Below are positions 43,306 through 52,761 of a stretch of 64,000 nucleotides of DNA, in pieces; positions within the stretch are counted from its first letter, which is position 1, and each line of letters opens with the position of its first letter. The notes under the pieces were generated by a model, which was not told where the DNA came from, searched no databases, and was given only the letters and a program-made list of their open reading frames with translations. Origin of the DNA: Cutaneotrichosporon cavernicola (lineage: Eukaryota; Basidiomycota; Tremellomycetes; Trichosporonales; Trichosporonaceae). The position numbers and the translations under genes were made by a program. The stretch covers positions 2,232,001 to 2,296,000 of the forward strand of contig NC_083393.1 in NCBI RefSeq assembly GCF_030864355.1, read 5' to 3'.

Positions 43306-44637
43306 ATGTTCAGAACCATGTCCACTTCCACCTCATCTTCATCAACATCGACAGAGACCCATCGCCGCGCACCGCGGCGGTGGCTCGAAAACGCAGCCTT
43401 GCATACCCCACCAGCGTTCTTCGCCATGACCATGGGAACCGGCATCACGTCTATTCTCCTATACAACTTTCCTTACCGTGCACGATGGCTGGAATATGCG
43501 GGAACAGTCGTGTTCGCCCTCAATGTCGCCTTGTTCGTCCTCCTCTTCCTCGCCACAGTAGCTCGATACGCAATATGGCCTGTATGGGGTACAGTCGCCC
43601 GGCATAAAGTCGCAGGCATGTTCTGGGGATGTATGCCCATGGGTCTGGCCACCGTTGTCGTGAGTTTCCTTGTCTTGTTCATAGCTGACATAAAGAACAT
43701 GATCTGCTTCGTGTGCGTGCCCGCGTGGGGCGTCCGATGGGCTTATACAGCCTATGGGCTGTGGTGGGCCGACGTGCTGTTCTCCATCGCGAGTAACTTG
43801 GGCATGCTCTGGATGATATTTACGAGACACGAACACACCATCTCAACCCTCGCACCAACATGGCTCCTCCCCATCGTGGCGACAGTGGTCGCGGCTGCAT
43901 CGGGCGGAGTCGTCGCCCAAGCCCTCGCACCATTCAACCCGTCCCTAGCAAGAGGGACACTCTACGTCTCGTGGATTGTGTGGGGAACGGGCGTGCCCAT
44001 CGCCCTCATGGTCATCGCACTCCTCATCTATCGGTTTGCGGCCGGCGGGCCGCCTGCGCCGGGTGCCCTCGCGTCCGTGTTTCTCCCTCTTGGCCCATGC
44101 GGCCAGGGTTCGTTCGGGATAACGACGCTTGGCGTCGTCGCGCGTTCCCTCGCCGAAAAATACGCCACCCCCATGGTCCCCGTCTCCTCTTCCGAATCAA
44201 TGCTGCGTATCGCGGACGGAATCTACGCATCCTGTATCCTCACAGGCCTGATTCTCTGGGGTCTAGCGTTGGCGTGGTACGTCCTCGCCGTGGCCATGTT
44301 TGCAGAGGGCGTGCGCCGCGACCCGGCCCTCCTGTCCGTTGGCAAGTTTACGGTCGGCCTCTGGGCTCTCACTTTCCCCATCGGGGTGTGGGCGAGCGCT
44401 AGCATTGTGCTCGCGGCCGAGCTCGATTCTCCCGCGATGCGGGTCATCGCAGCCTTCGTCAGCGCACAGGTCATCTTGCATTGGTTCTACGTCGGAACGA
44501 TGACGCTATGGAAGATGGTGCGGGGGGAGCTGTTCAATGCTCCAGAACTCGAGGGAATGGACGTGCTCAAGCGCTGGGAGCAGGTGGCGAGGGATATTGA
44601 GGCGGGTTACGGCAAGGAGGCGGACGGCCACGCCTGA
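43306..44637 (+). CDS. SSU1: SSU1-like sulfite exporter, TDT/SLAC1 family, 431 aa (cluster gene 5)
   Basis: Ten-span plasma-membrane transporter; the yeast homolog Ssu1 exports sulfite, while other TDT members carry malate. After a Ser/Thr-rich start, NAALHTPPAFFAMTMGTGIT is the family's first-span block. A 36-nt in-frame intron at 43660-43695 (GTGAGT, GCTGAC, TAAAG) is hidden in the ORF; removing it restores NMICFVCVPAWG, the conserved Ssu1 segment. Later blocks are FLPLGPCGQGSFGI and FPIGVWASASIVLA. The best fit is sulfite efflux rather than malate uptake, based on the VCVPAWG and GPCGQ segments, but substrate assignment is inference. Expression presumably answers to the shared promoter with the Zn2Cys6 gene. 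Confidence 0.82.
   Translation: MFRTMSTSTSSSSTSTETHRRAPRRWLENAALHTPPAFFAMTMGTGITSILLYNFPYRARWLEYAGTVVFALNVALFVLLFLATVARYAIWPVWGTVARHKVAGMFWGCMPMGLATVVVSFLVLFIADIKNMICFVCVPAWGVRWAYTAYGLWWADVLFSIASNLGMLWMIFTRHEHTISTLAPTWLLPIVATVVAAASGGVVAQALAPFNPSLARGTLYVSWIVWGTGVPIALMVIALLIYRFAAGGPPAPGALASVFLPLGPCGQGSFGITTLGVVARSLAEKYATPMVPVSSSESMLRIADGIYASCILTGLILWGLALAWYVLAVAMFAEGVRRDPALLSVGKFTVGLWALTFPIGVWASASIVLAAELDSPAMRVIAAFVSAQVILHWFYVGTMTLWKMVRGELFNAPELEGMDVLKRWEQVARDIEAGYGKEADGHA
43660..43695 (+). other. 36-nt in-frame intron in SSU1-like gene
   Basis: GTGAGT donor, GCTGAC branch, AAAG acceptor. Without removal, a 12-residue insertion would interrupt a conserved membrane segment. Confidence 0.75.
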
Positions 44638-45020
44638 CGATAAGATAGAGATATAGATCGGGTCTTGATCTTGAGACCTTGTGCATTGCATCGCGTCGTC
44701 GAACACACGGAATGACGTTTCCTGTCAACATGGCAAGGAATGCTTCCCAATAGCGGCCTAACAACTTCGGAATGAGGCGCCGTTTGACCCGTGCACAGTT
44801 CCCATGTTCTATAGTCCCATGACGACGAAGGCTTGTTCGATCCTGCCTTGCCCATGAAGCATTCCTTGCCAACAATGGAGTGTGAGCGTGTGCAACGACG
44901 TAGCCAGATCTAAAAATGACACCCATGTCTGACATCGGACCGATGGCGCCCACAGGTCAGCCATAAAGCCCACATCCAAGGAGGGTATTCCTCACATGCC
45001 TCCCCATCTTGCCACCTATC
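44638..45020. other. Intergenic region with MITE-like inverted repeat
   Basis: 383 bp between the exporter and the repeat-protein gene. The only structure seen is the 139-bp segment bounded by 15-bp terminal inverted repeats. Confidence 0.5.
44732..44870. mobile_element. Possible MITE, 139 bp with 15-bp terminal inverted repeats
   Basis: GGCAAGGAATGCTTC at 44732-44746 is the exact reverse complement of GAAGCATTCCTTGCC at 44856-44870. The 109 bp between has no coding potential. Similar AACA sequence flanks both outer ends (CAACAT left, AACAAT right), not a clean target duplication. A chance or regulatory inverted repeat is the alternative. Confidence 0.4.
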
Positions 45021-45581
45021 ATGAGTGAACCCACCACAGTGACCCAACCACGCGAGCCACAGCTCGAGTCGCAGGAGCCCATCCTGACAACGCAGGAAGT
45101 CCCGCCTGCCGCGCCACACGAACACAAGTCTCTGCGCGACGTCTTCCGCCGCTCCTCCCACGATAAACCAGAGAAGGACAAGGAGAAGGAGAAACCAGAA
45201 CGCCGCGGAAGCTGGCGCGACGTCTTCTCACGCGAGTCCCATTCCGAATCGCAGCCGCAGCCCCAATCCGAACCCAACCCCGAACACTCCGAAGCCAGCC
45301 CCGATGCACCGCCTGCACAGCCTGAACAGCCTGCGCAGCCCGCTCAGGGGTCCGAGAAGCGCTCGAGTTGGAAGATGTTTGAGCGCCGCGGGAGCAAGGA
45401 CCCAAAGGACCCAAAGGACACAAAGCAAGAGCGTCGCAGTAGCTGGAAGGACGTGTTCCACAAGGACAAGTGCGTCTCCCCAAACGAAGCTTATGGCAGG
45501 CAAACAACCACCGCAGAGGCTGGAACGGACGTGCCCGCCGCACCGCTAATGCAGAGCACTGGCCCAAACGCTGGCGCCTGA
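45021..45581 (+). CDS. Orphan protein with repeated (R/K)RxSWxDVF-type phospho-motif, 186 aa
   Basis: Start at ATG 45021 (MSEPTTVTQ); the TTG upstream is ignored. The protein is hydrophilic and low in complexity. A short module recurs four times: KSLRDVFRRSS near residue 36, RRGSWRDVFSR near 61, KRSSWKMFERR near 113 and RRSSWKDVFHK near 138. Each carries or abuts an R-[RK]-x-S site of the protein-kinase-A type. Between them are charged KDKEKEK and Gln/Pro-rich spacers. Near the end, 45469-45498 could be a 30-nt in-frame intron. No known family is recognised. The regular modules argue for a real gene, possibly a phospho-regulated docking protein. Confidence 0.55.
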   Translation: MSEPTTVTQPREPQLESQEPILTTQEVPPAAPHEHKSLRDVFRRSSHDKPEKDKEKEKPERRGSWRDVFSRESHSESQPQPQSEPNPEHSEASPDAPPAQPEQPAQPAQGSEKRSSWKMFERRGSKDPKDPKDTKQERRSSWKDVFHKDKCVSPNEAYGRQTTTAEAGTDVPAAPLMQSTGPNAGA

Positions 45582-46674
45582 TGCCAAGATCCCGTCTCCA
45601 CCGAATAATACCGCACGACGTAATTTTATCGCGATGTAATGGTGTATCTCTCAGCGGACTATTGTCAGCGTCACCGCGCCACGTCCAGCCGCCACTCCAT
45701 GGCACATGATCGTTGTAATGTCGGGCTAGGCCGGCCGGATTGCACCGCCACACCGTCACACCTCCACAGCTACACGTGTGTGGCGGTCACTTGTCACGGA
45801 GACCACATACAACTCCAGGACGAGCGCTTGGCATTCTCTACTTCCAATGAATGACAGAATTATACGTGAGCCCTGGCCCGTTGCTGGTCTCAGGGAACAA
45901 ATCGACAGAATGCGCAAAGAATGAGGTAGTAACGATGATCATCTAAGAACGACATTACATAGCCGGCACGAGCGACGGCGGTTCAGCGACGCGCTTGGGT
46001 CAGCCCCTCCAGGCGAGTACGTACGTGAGCAGTCCGAGTGGGACGAGGGTAAACGACACATGGGTGAGGAGAATGGCCATCTCCTCTGCCCTTGTGCGTG
46101 GCTCATGTTCCCCTCCTGTGGCGAGGCACCACCCGTCCGACTTGCGTTCGGATTTCGGTGGATCTCGCTCTGCACAGTGGGAGAAGAGGTGTTCCCGCTC
46201 TCCAGACTCTCCGGAGGAGAGGGAGATAGCGGAGGAGCGCTGCGATCCCGAAGGAACGAGCCAGCTGGAGGGCGGCGACCAGGACATCGTGATGGGATGG
46301 GATGAGGCACATGGTGTTATGTGGTAGCCTGGTTGTTATACGAGTACAGGCAGCTGCGGACTGCCGTCGTCTTCGTCGGTGCCGAGATGCGGTGCTCGGA
46401 GCCACAAAGACTACACGGTGCCGGGGGACGTCAGTTGCTCGGCCTTGCTTTGTCATTTCGGAGCCATGGATACTGTACATCCATAACCTGGCAAATATGG
46501 CGTAGGTGCGGAATGCCAAGACAGAGCGTTAGCGCACAGCATATCGGTGCCGTGTGGTCTTGGCCTGGTTCACAATCACCCAGCACACTACCGCGGCTGT
46601 AAGAGACATGGAGCTATATACACGCTACGCTGTGAGATTGGCAGGCGAGGCCGTCCGACCGCATCCGGCGACAC
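45582..46674. other. 1.1-kb intergenic region with doubtful short ORFs
   Basis: A 95-codon minus-strand ORF (46287 down to 46000) starts with ATG and ends in a hydrophobic segment (ILLTHVSFTLVPLGLLTYVLA) that could be a membrane anchor, but it lacks other support. Nothing else stands out. Confidence 0.35.
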
Positions 46675-46855
46675 TCATTCCGGAGCCGACACTGGGTGAT
46701 TGGGGGCGGGGGTCGTCACGGGAGGGAACGCTGGTATTAGAAGGGAGGGCGGGAGACATACGGTAGCTCGGGCCGAATTTGGATGAGCCCGCGCTCGGCG
46801 CACGTTTGGATGAACCTGTCGTCGGAGGGGGTGGGATCCAGTACTTGTCGGACAT
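46675..46855 (-). CDS. Possible small proline-rich protein, 49 aa, one intron
   Basis: ATG at 46855 opens MSDKYWIPPPPTTGSSKR. A 31-nt intron at 46730-46760 (donor GTATGT, CTAAT branch, acceptor CCAG) fits phase 1 on both sides and leads to PFPPVTTPAPNHPVSAPE and a stop. The two exons total 150 nt. A TATA-like ACATATAACC lies about 40 bp upstream of the ATG. No family is recognised. The splice signals and promoter-like element favour a gene, but an ORF this short could be chance. Confidence 0.35.
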
Positions 46856-47133
46856 TGTCTTGGAGGATATCTATCCACGTCGCGTCCGGTTATATGTATC
46901 TCATGAGAACCCGTGCTGTGCACTCCATTCCCGTCGGTTGTTGGGAATGTGAGACCAAGTCATGTGCCGGCACTGCGAGGTCTCACAACCTCGGGGATAG
47001 AGACTTGCATTGGTTTGAGTGGTCGAAACTGTCGCGAGTGACAAGCTGCACACATGATAACAATGGCACTTGTATCCGATGCAGTTTGGCTCGGGCCCCG
47101 TACGCACTCCACTCAGGCTAGGGTACAAGTCCA

Positions 47134-50114
47134 TCAAACTACGTAGTAATAGTCACAGGACGATGTTCTCGGGTTTGAGAGATACTGCTCGCCTGCCGCC
47201 AGCTTCACCTCCAGCACCGCGTTTATCTTCGCCCAGTCATCGTCGTTGTCTTCTCTAGTGGCGGCAATGACCTTCAACGATGGTCCGCCAAGGGGTAGAT
47301 CGTCACGTCGGAGGGAGGCCGGAACGTTCTGGACCTGCTGCCAACCTTCGATTTTGCAGAATGCACCCTCGGCTCTCCACACGGTGTGTACAAGAAGCTT
47401 CCACGCATGATTGAGCTGGTCGCAACAACCCATTGTGTATTGCTGCTTGATCAAGTGCTCAAAGCAGCCGTTGACCTCGAGTTTGAACAGTGGACAGAGA
47501 GAGGTGAAGACGTATCGCCGTCGTCTCGCGTTCTCCTCATTAACGACGAATTTCAGCGCGCGGATACGAAGGCGTCGAAGGTGCTTCAGAAGAGCCCAAG
47601 GGTACCACCACGAGGGATGCTGTTTATATGAAGGGGGAGAGCTCATGCTCCCGAATTCCGCAAAGGAGCTTGAGGCGGGCGTTGACGGTGGCGAACAGCT
47701 CTGGGTTGGAGTCCGAGCCGCCTCGTTTGATAGTGTTTGGGTTGGTGCCTGGACATAGTTGGATGAAATCGCGGGGTGGGCCTCTTCACTGTTCTGAGGG
47801 TCGGCTGCTCGCAACCTCGCTGGGACACCGGCGCTAATGGAGCGGACGAAGCGCTCCATCGGCACACCACCGCCGTCGCCTTTGGAGGAAACAACCGACG
47901 TCGAGGGTTGTGTTGCCTCGCTGCCTGCGTGTGATGCCTCTTGGGGAGCCGCGGCTGCCGTGGCCGTCTTCTTCTTCTTCTTCTTCTTCGACTTCGATTT
48001 GGAACCTGGAACGGTGATTGTAGATGCGATTGGCTCCGTGATAGTCGCGAGATCAGGAGTGGAGGCGTCGCCCAAGATCAGTTCGAGGCTGTTTGAAGCA
48101 ACCTTTGGCGTCCAGGCCCCGAGGTCGGTAAACTCCTCGCTTGTAAAGCTGCTTTGCTTCCCTCGGTGGTCCAGCCCTTGAATGGGACCAAGGAGCTCGG
48201 GCCCGCTTCCACCGTCTTCACCGTTGATAGCTGCAGTCAAGCCGAAAGGGCTAAGCGGGTCCGAATCTTCGGGCCCGCTAGAGACCTGATTATTCAAGTC
48301 TATAGGGTCGACGCCGATCAAGACCAGGTCAACCGCGGGCTCGCTGTCAGCAGGACCCGCGAGAGTACCAATGTCGAGAAGCGCCTCAACGATGTCCTCG
48401 TCGTCGTCGTCGTCGAATTGCAGGTGAACCGGGGCCTTCCCTATGAACAGCTGGGGCGGGAGAGCCTCTGCAGTAGGCTCGACTTTCCTCTTGTCGTTCC
48501 TCGCCTTCTTCTTCTTCTTCTTGGACTTCTCCTCGGGAGGAGTTGTTGGGAGCAGCTCGGAGGAATTTCTCCCGAGATGGCTTTCCAAATGGGCGACCAC
48601 CCCACTCCCCTGACCGCCAGACAGCTCCTCAGTCGCATGGATGTCGGACACATGGAGAAGTTTCCCATACGCGGTAGACTGACAAACGCTGGTTATGAGG
48701 TTGTCGATGCCGTCTTGGGTGCTGTCGAGAGCCATGTTCGTTCCTTTGCCGAGCTTCAGAACAGCTGGGATGAGGCCCTCGGAAGGGTCTTCGCCGACCT
48801 CGAGGCCAGTGGACATGAAGAGACCATCTGGAGTCCCAATGTTGTTGGCCTCCGTTCTCGGTTTCGTGTCCTCTTCGTTCTCGGCGGGCTCGGCCTCCTG
48901 GGCTGACCCTACTTCCTCACCAGCCTCAGCTCCCTTGGCAGGCTCGGAGGCCTCTAACAGATCGGCATGGCTGTTCAAAAGGCCCGAATTGGCAGCTCGG
49001 GCCGCAAGCTTCGCTTCCCGCTTCGCCTCCCGCTTCTCCTTCTTCCTCTTACGAGAAGCTTGGCGGTTGGCAATCCTCGCTTCAACCTCAGCCTCTTGCG
49101 CTTCGCGCCGCTGGCGGTCGTGGTCGAGCTTGCCGCGTGGCTTTCTGCACGTGCCGTCTGCTTTCAAAGTCGCCATAGAAGGCTTTAGTGCTGGAGCGGG
49201 AGTTTTTGAAGCAGTGGGAACTGCTGTCTGAGGCGTGGGATGAGATGCTGATTTCATCGCAGGCGTGGGTGGCACCGAGGTAGACGGAGTGAATGTTCCA
49301 GTGGAGGGAAGAGTGGCAAAACTGGAACAAATCGTGGTCGGCACCGTGACTGGTGAGGGGACGGGAAGTGGAGAGGACGGAAGTGCCGTTACTGGAGGAG
49401 TCGGTAACGAGGCCTGGGAGGGAAAGAGAGCCGTAGAGGGGCAAGGGGTGGGTTCGCAGTGAATGACGGCTTTGAGGGAAGAGATATGGGCTGAGCTGGC
49501 ACGCGAGTCGGCAAGCGGGGCGACGCTCGCTGCCGTGGAAGATACGATGTGTGGAGGCGTAGGTAAACGCACAACAGTGTTCCCGGGGAGCCTGTTCGCA
49601 TGCTCAGCCGCAGCTTCATCCTGTTCCGACGTCGGGAGAGGAACAGGGGTTAAATATTGGAAAGGTTGAGGAGGGAAAGACTCAGCGGTAGTCTCCTGAG
49701 CAGCGGGATTGTTGTTGGCAGCAGTGTCGCCCACGCACCACAAACCAGGCATCCGCCGAGGGCTTCCGTGGATCGATGAAGGTACCGACTGAGTTTGACG
49801 AGGGTCGGGAACTCGGCGGTCCTCGGTGTAGAAGAACCCGAAGTCGAGGATATCAGTCGATGGCGACGGGGGGTAGAGATCAATGGCGGGCAGAATGGGA
49901 AGCGCTTGAACCTTCATGTCGTCCACTGTAAATTGTGGCTGCTGCGTTAGGGTGTGAGGGTTAGGAAGGAAGGTGGGCTCACCTGGCAGCGTTTGACTGG
50001 AGCTACCACTGCAACCCCAGGTGGCTCGTTCCATGCGGGGTGGAAGGGGCGTTGGCGATTCGCAAAGGAGAACTCTAAGCAGCCAGTCGAACTGCTGGTG
50101 CGACGGCGACCCAT
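47134..50114 (-). CDS. Large intrinsically disordered orphan protein, 979 aa
   Basis: The start was placed at ATG 50114 (MGRRRTSSSTG) by joining a 44-codon first exon to the long frame through a 41-nt intron (49942-49982; donor GTGAGC, CTAAC branch); both sides are phase 0. The uninterrupted frame alone would have only a TTG start. The protein is Pro/Ser/Thr-rich with acidic stretches. Basic patches lie at RKRKKEKREAKREAK and at two lysine runs (KSKKKKKK, KSKSKKKKKKK) that could be nuclear signals. The last 200 residues look folded: SWWYPWALLKHLRRLRIRAL, then a Cys-containing segment FTSLCPLFKLEVNGCFEHL and WKLLVHTVWRAEGAFC. I recognise no family. Confidence 0.6.
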
Positions 50115-50916
50115 AGTGATTGGAACTTGGATGGCGGTTCGTTGACAAGGAACAGGTTGAGGTTCTGGGGGAGGGAAGGTGGGATGTGCACGGAGTCGGG
50201 TATGATGGGGGGTGCAGGGGAAGGTGGGTTTGATAACTCGCGACTGATCTGAGTGATGGACAGAAGTTGAGGGCTCACCTATTCGAGACTAGTTGCAGGA
50301 GTGTCCAATGTCCGTCGGCAACTGGTCGTGGTTGGTGGGTTGACGCTGCCTGTCGCTCGGTGGTTGGAAGGTGGGGGCCGCGAAGGGAGGTAAATGCGTA
50401 TCAAAGGAAGGCGGGTGTCGACTTGGAGCACTGCACGGCACTTTGGGAGGGTTGATGAAGAAGCTTTGGATGACAAATGTAAAGAGTGTATTAGGTCGCA
50501 GAGTCTGTGAGAGAGAGGAAGAACAAGCCGACGAAGAAGAATATGAAAGGTTAGGATTTAAGAATGATGATACGGCATGGTGCGAACTGACGCGGTTGCT
50601 GATGTTGATGGACAAGGATGGTTGACACTCTTGAGTGGCAAAGAAACACGCGGGAAGGAGGCCCTAATTGTCAATTCAGCTATTAGCGATCCGCCTGGGC
50701 CTGCGCCGTAGCTAGCGCTACAGTTAAAGGCGTGAGTAATACATCAAGTGATTGGTCCTCGACTGCAGTGTACAGGCAAGGATCGTTGGCATGGTGCGAG
50801 TTGCGTCTTGTTTGTGTTGTCATCATCGCATCACACAATAGCGAGAACACCTTCCTCGTAATGTGATTAGACTCCATCGCAGATGTATCGACACTGAATA
50901 CACCGCGGCTCACTGC
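50115..50916. other. 802-bp intergenic region
   Basis: Upstream region of the large orphan and downstream of the glycosyltransferase. No supported gene. The part near 50,150-50,280 is C/T-rich on the minus strand, fitting a 5' leader. Confidence 0.4.
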
Positions 50917-52761
50917 TCACAACTCAAATATACCCACGTTGCCGTTGTTTTGTGTTTCGTTACCCGCCTTGCGTAGTTTGAGAATACGAGCCGCTTCAGC
51001 CCGCCAGTCTGTCTCCATGAGGTAGCGCATGCGCTCGTCAAATGCCGGACGCGTCATTCGAGGGTAGATGTGTCTGGAGTCAGTTTCGGATGCCAGAGCT
51101 GCTACTTGCAACCTGCAACTAGTTGTAATCACAGCTGTGATTCAGGTAGCGTGAATAGCACATGCAGCAATCACTCACCCTTCAATTGGGCTCTCCATGG
51201 CCGTCTCGATGGCTTTGACGAAACTGTCGTAGTCAAACTCGGGTACATTGTAGACCAAGCTGCCCGTGTCAGACTAAGCAGTAGTTCATTACTCACGGAG
51301 GTTTCTCACGGCGCAGGGCATCATGTTGGCTATCAGTCCATTCGTACGGGTCGGTGGGGTCTTTGGCGTCGACATGAGCCTTGTACTGTATCACGTTAGC
51401 TTTCTCCCAGCATTGACTTACAGGACTGAGGAAGGGAACGCCCCGCGCAAGAGCACGGTACGGACTCGGGCTGGAGGTAGGCCATCCGATACCGACGAGC
51501 AGGCGCGATGTGCTGAGATCGTGGTCAAACTCGACGGGGTTGAGGCGGGCCAGGTTCCGGATACCATCTGGAACGGTCATTGGCCCCTCGTTCTTCTGTT
51601 CCTCCTCCGACCGTTCATCCTTGAAAGATGATACGAACTCGAACGACGGGAACTTCTTGCGGATCTGGTCGCGTGCGCGCTTGTAAAAGTCGCGTTCCCA
51701 TGCGACGCGCGCACGGTCTTTGTGGAAGAACGTAATGTGCTTGCCTAGCACGTAGGCACGATACGGGCGCTCCTCCCAGGGAATGACGCTGATGTGGGCC
51801 GCATCAGGTTCCATATCGTACCCGAGATAGGTGAAGTCTAGTTCTGTTAGTCTCCATCAGGTCTCTGAGCAGTGACTCACTGCGAGGCCCGTGGTCGGGA
51901 TCGCGCCATTCCGGCTCGCACGTCACCACCCATGGCGTTCCGATTATTGTCCCAGCGTAGCTCGAATAATAACTAAATCGGAACATCTGCGCAGTCAGTA
52001 CGCGCCTTCTCCAGAGCACACCTTCCATGCAGGGATACCGTGCGGATTCTTCTCGCTCTTCATGAACGGCAAAGTCTTAGAGTTCTGGTCGTCGTCATCG
52101 GCGAAAATGACCTTGATGAGGTCTGGGATCTGGCGGTGGATGTGATCCACATATTCTGAGACACTGTCAGCGTTATCACACCGCTCGTCGGCCGACACGG
52201 ATGCCTACCCCAGTCGTAATATGTGTACAGGACAGTGTATCCTTGTCGCTCAAGGGATCGGTGCTGAGGTCAGACATGAACCAAGTCGTACGGCGCGACT
52301 TACCATGCTGTTGCACCACGTTCCTTCGCCGCCCAGATAGTTACCAAAGAAGGCGTTGTGACAGTGCCACACGTTGTTAATGACGACCTGAGTGTCAGCC
52401 GCATTGGTGGTCCGAGCAGAAAACGGCCATGACGCACCTTGTCCGCGTTCTTCGGACAGTTGCCGCGTGCCATGCACGCGGTCAGCTCGCGCAGCTTGCT
52501 ATCCGTGTACCACTTGTAGTTGTCACTGACGCTCCAGTTGGCGTCGCCTTGTGGGTCTGGAACGAGTACGAGCGCGTCGTAGGCCGACCCCGAACCTCCA
52601 CCCAAATTGGTGATAGCGGTTATGGCGCTGCGCCATCGCGACATGTCGGTGCTCGAGTCGCTGAAATGATGCCCGACATAGATGAAGAGGGAGAAGACTA
52701 CGACGCCAAACACACCGGCCCAGATGGCGCCATACCTCGTACCGAGTGGTCGTCGGATCAT
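50917..52761 (-). CDS. GT18/MGAT5-like glycosyltransferase, type II membrane protein, 483 aa, nine exons
   Basis: Start at 52761 (MIRRPLGTRYG) with one membrane anchor (IWAGVFGVVVFSLFIYV), as for Golgi type II enzymes. Eight introns: 52388-52437, 52264-52303, 52156-52208, 51987-52021, 51844-51880, 51386-51421, 51260-51296 and 51074-51178; exons sum to 484 codons with the stop. The luminal part has NNVWHCHNAFFGNYLGGEG, RKLDFTYLGYDMEP and, near the C-terminus, LLVGIGWPTSSPSPYRALARGVPFL. The last resembles the nucleotide-sugar site of MGAT5-type beta-1,6-GlcNAc transferases (LGxGFPYEGPAPLEA). Related proteins are frequent in basidiomycetes. Activity and acceptor are not established; wall, capsule or N-glycan roles are all open. 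Confidence 0.65.

Noticed and set aside
46000..46287. 95-codon minus-strand ORF ending in a hydrophobic segment
   Set aside because: No family, no intron logic and no promoter evidence; could be chance.
48260..48275. ATCTTCGGG resembling half of the cluster element
   Set aside because: It lies inside coding sequence and lacks the second CGG at the right distance.
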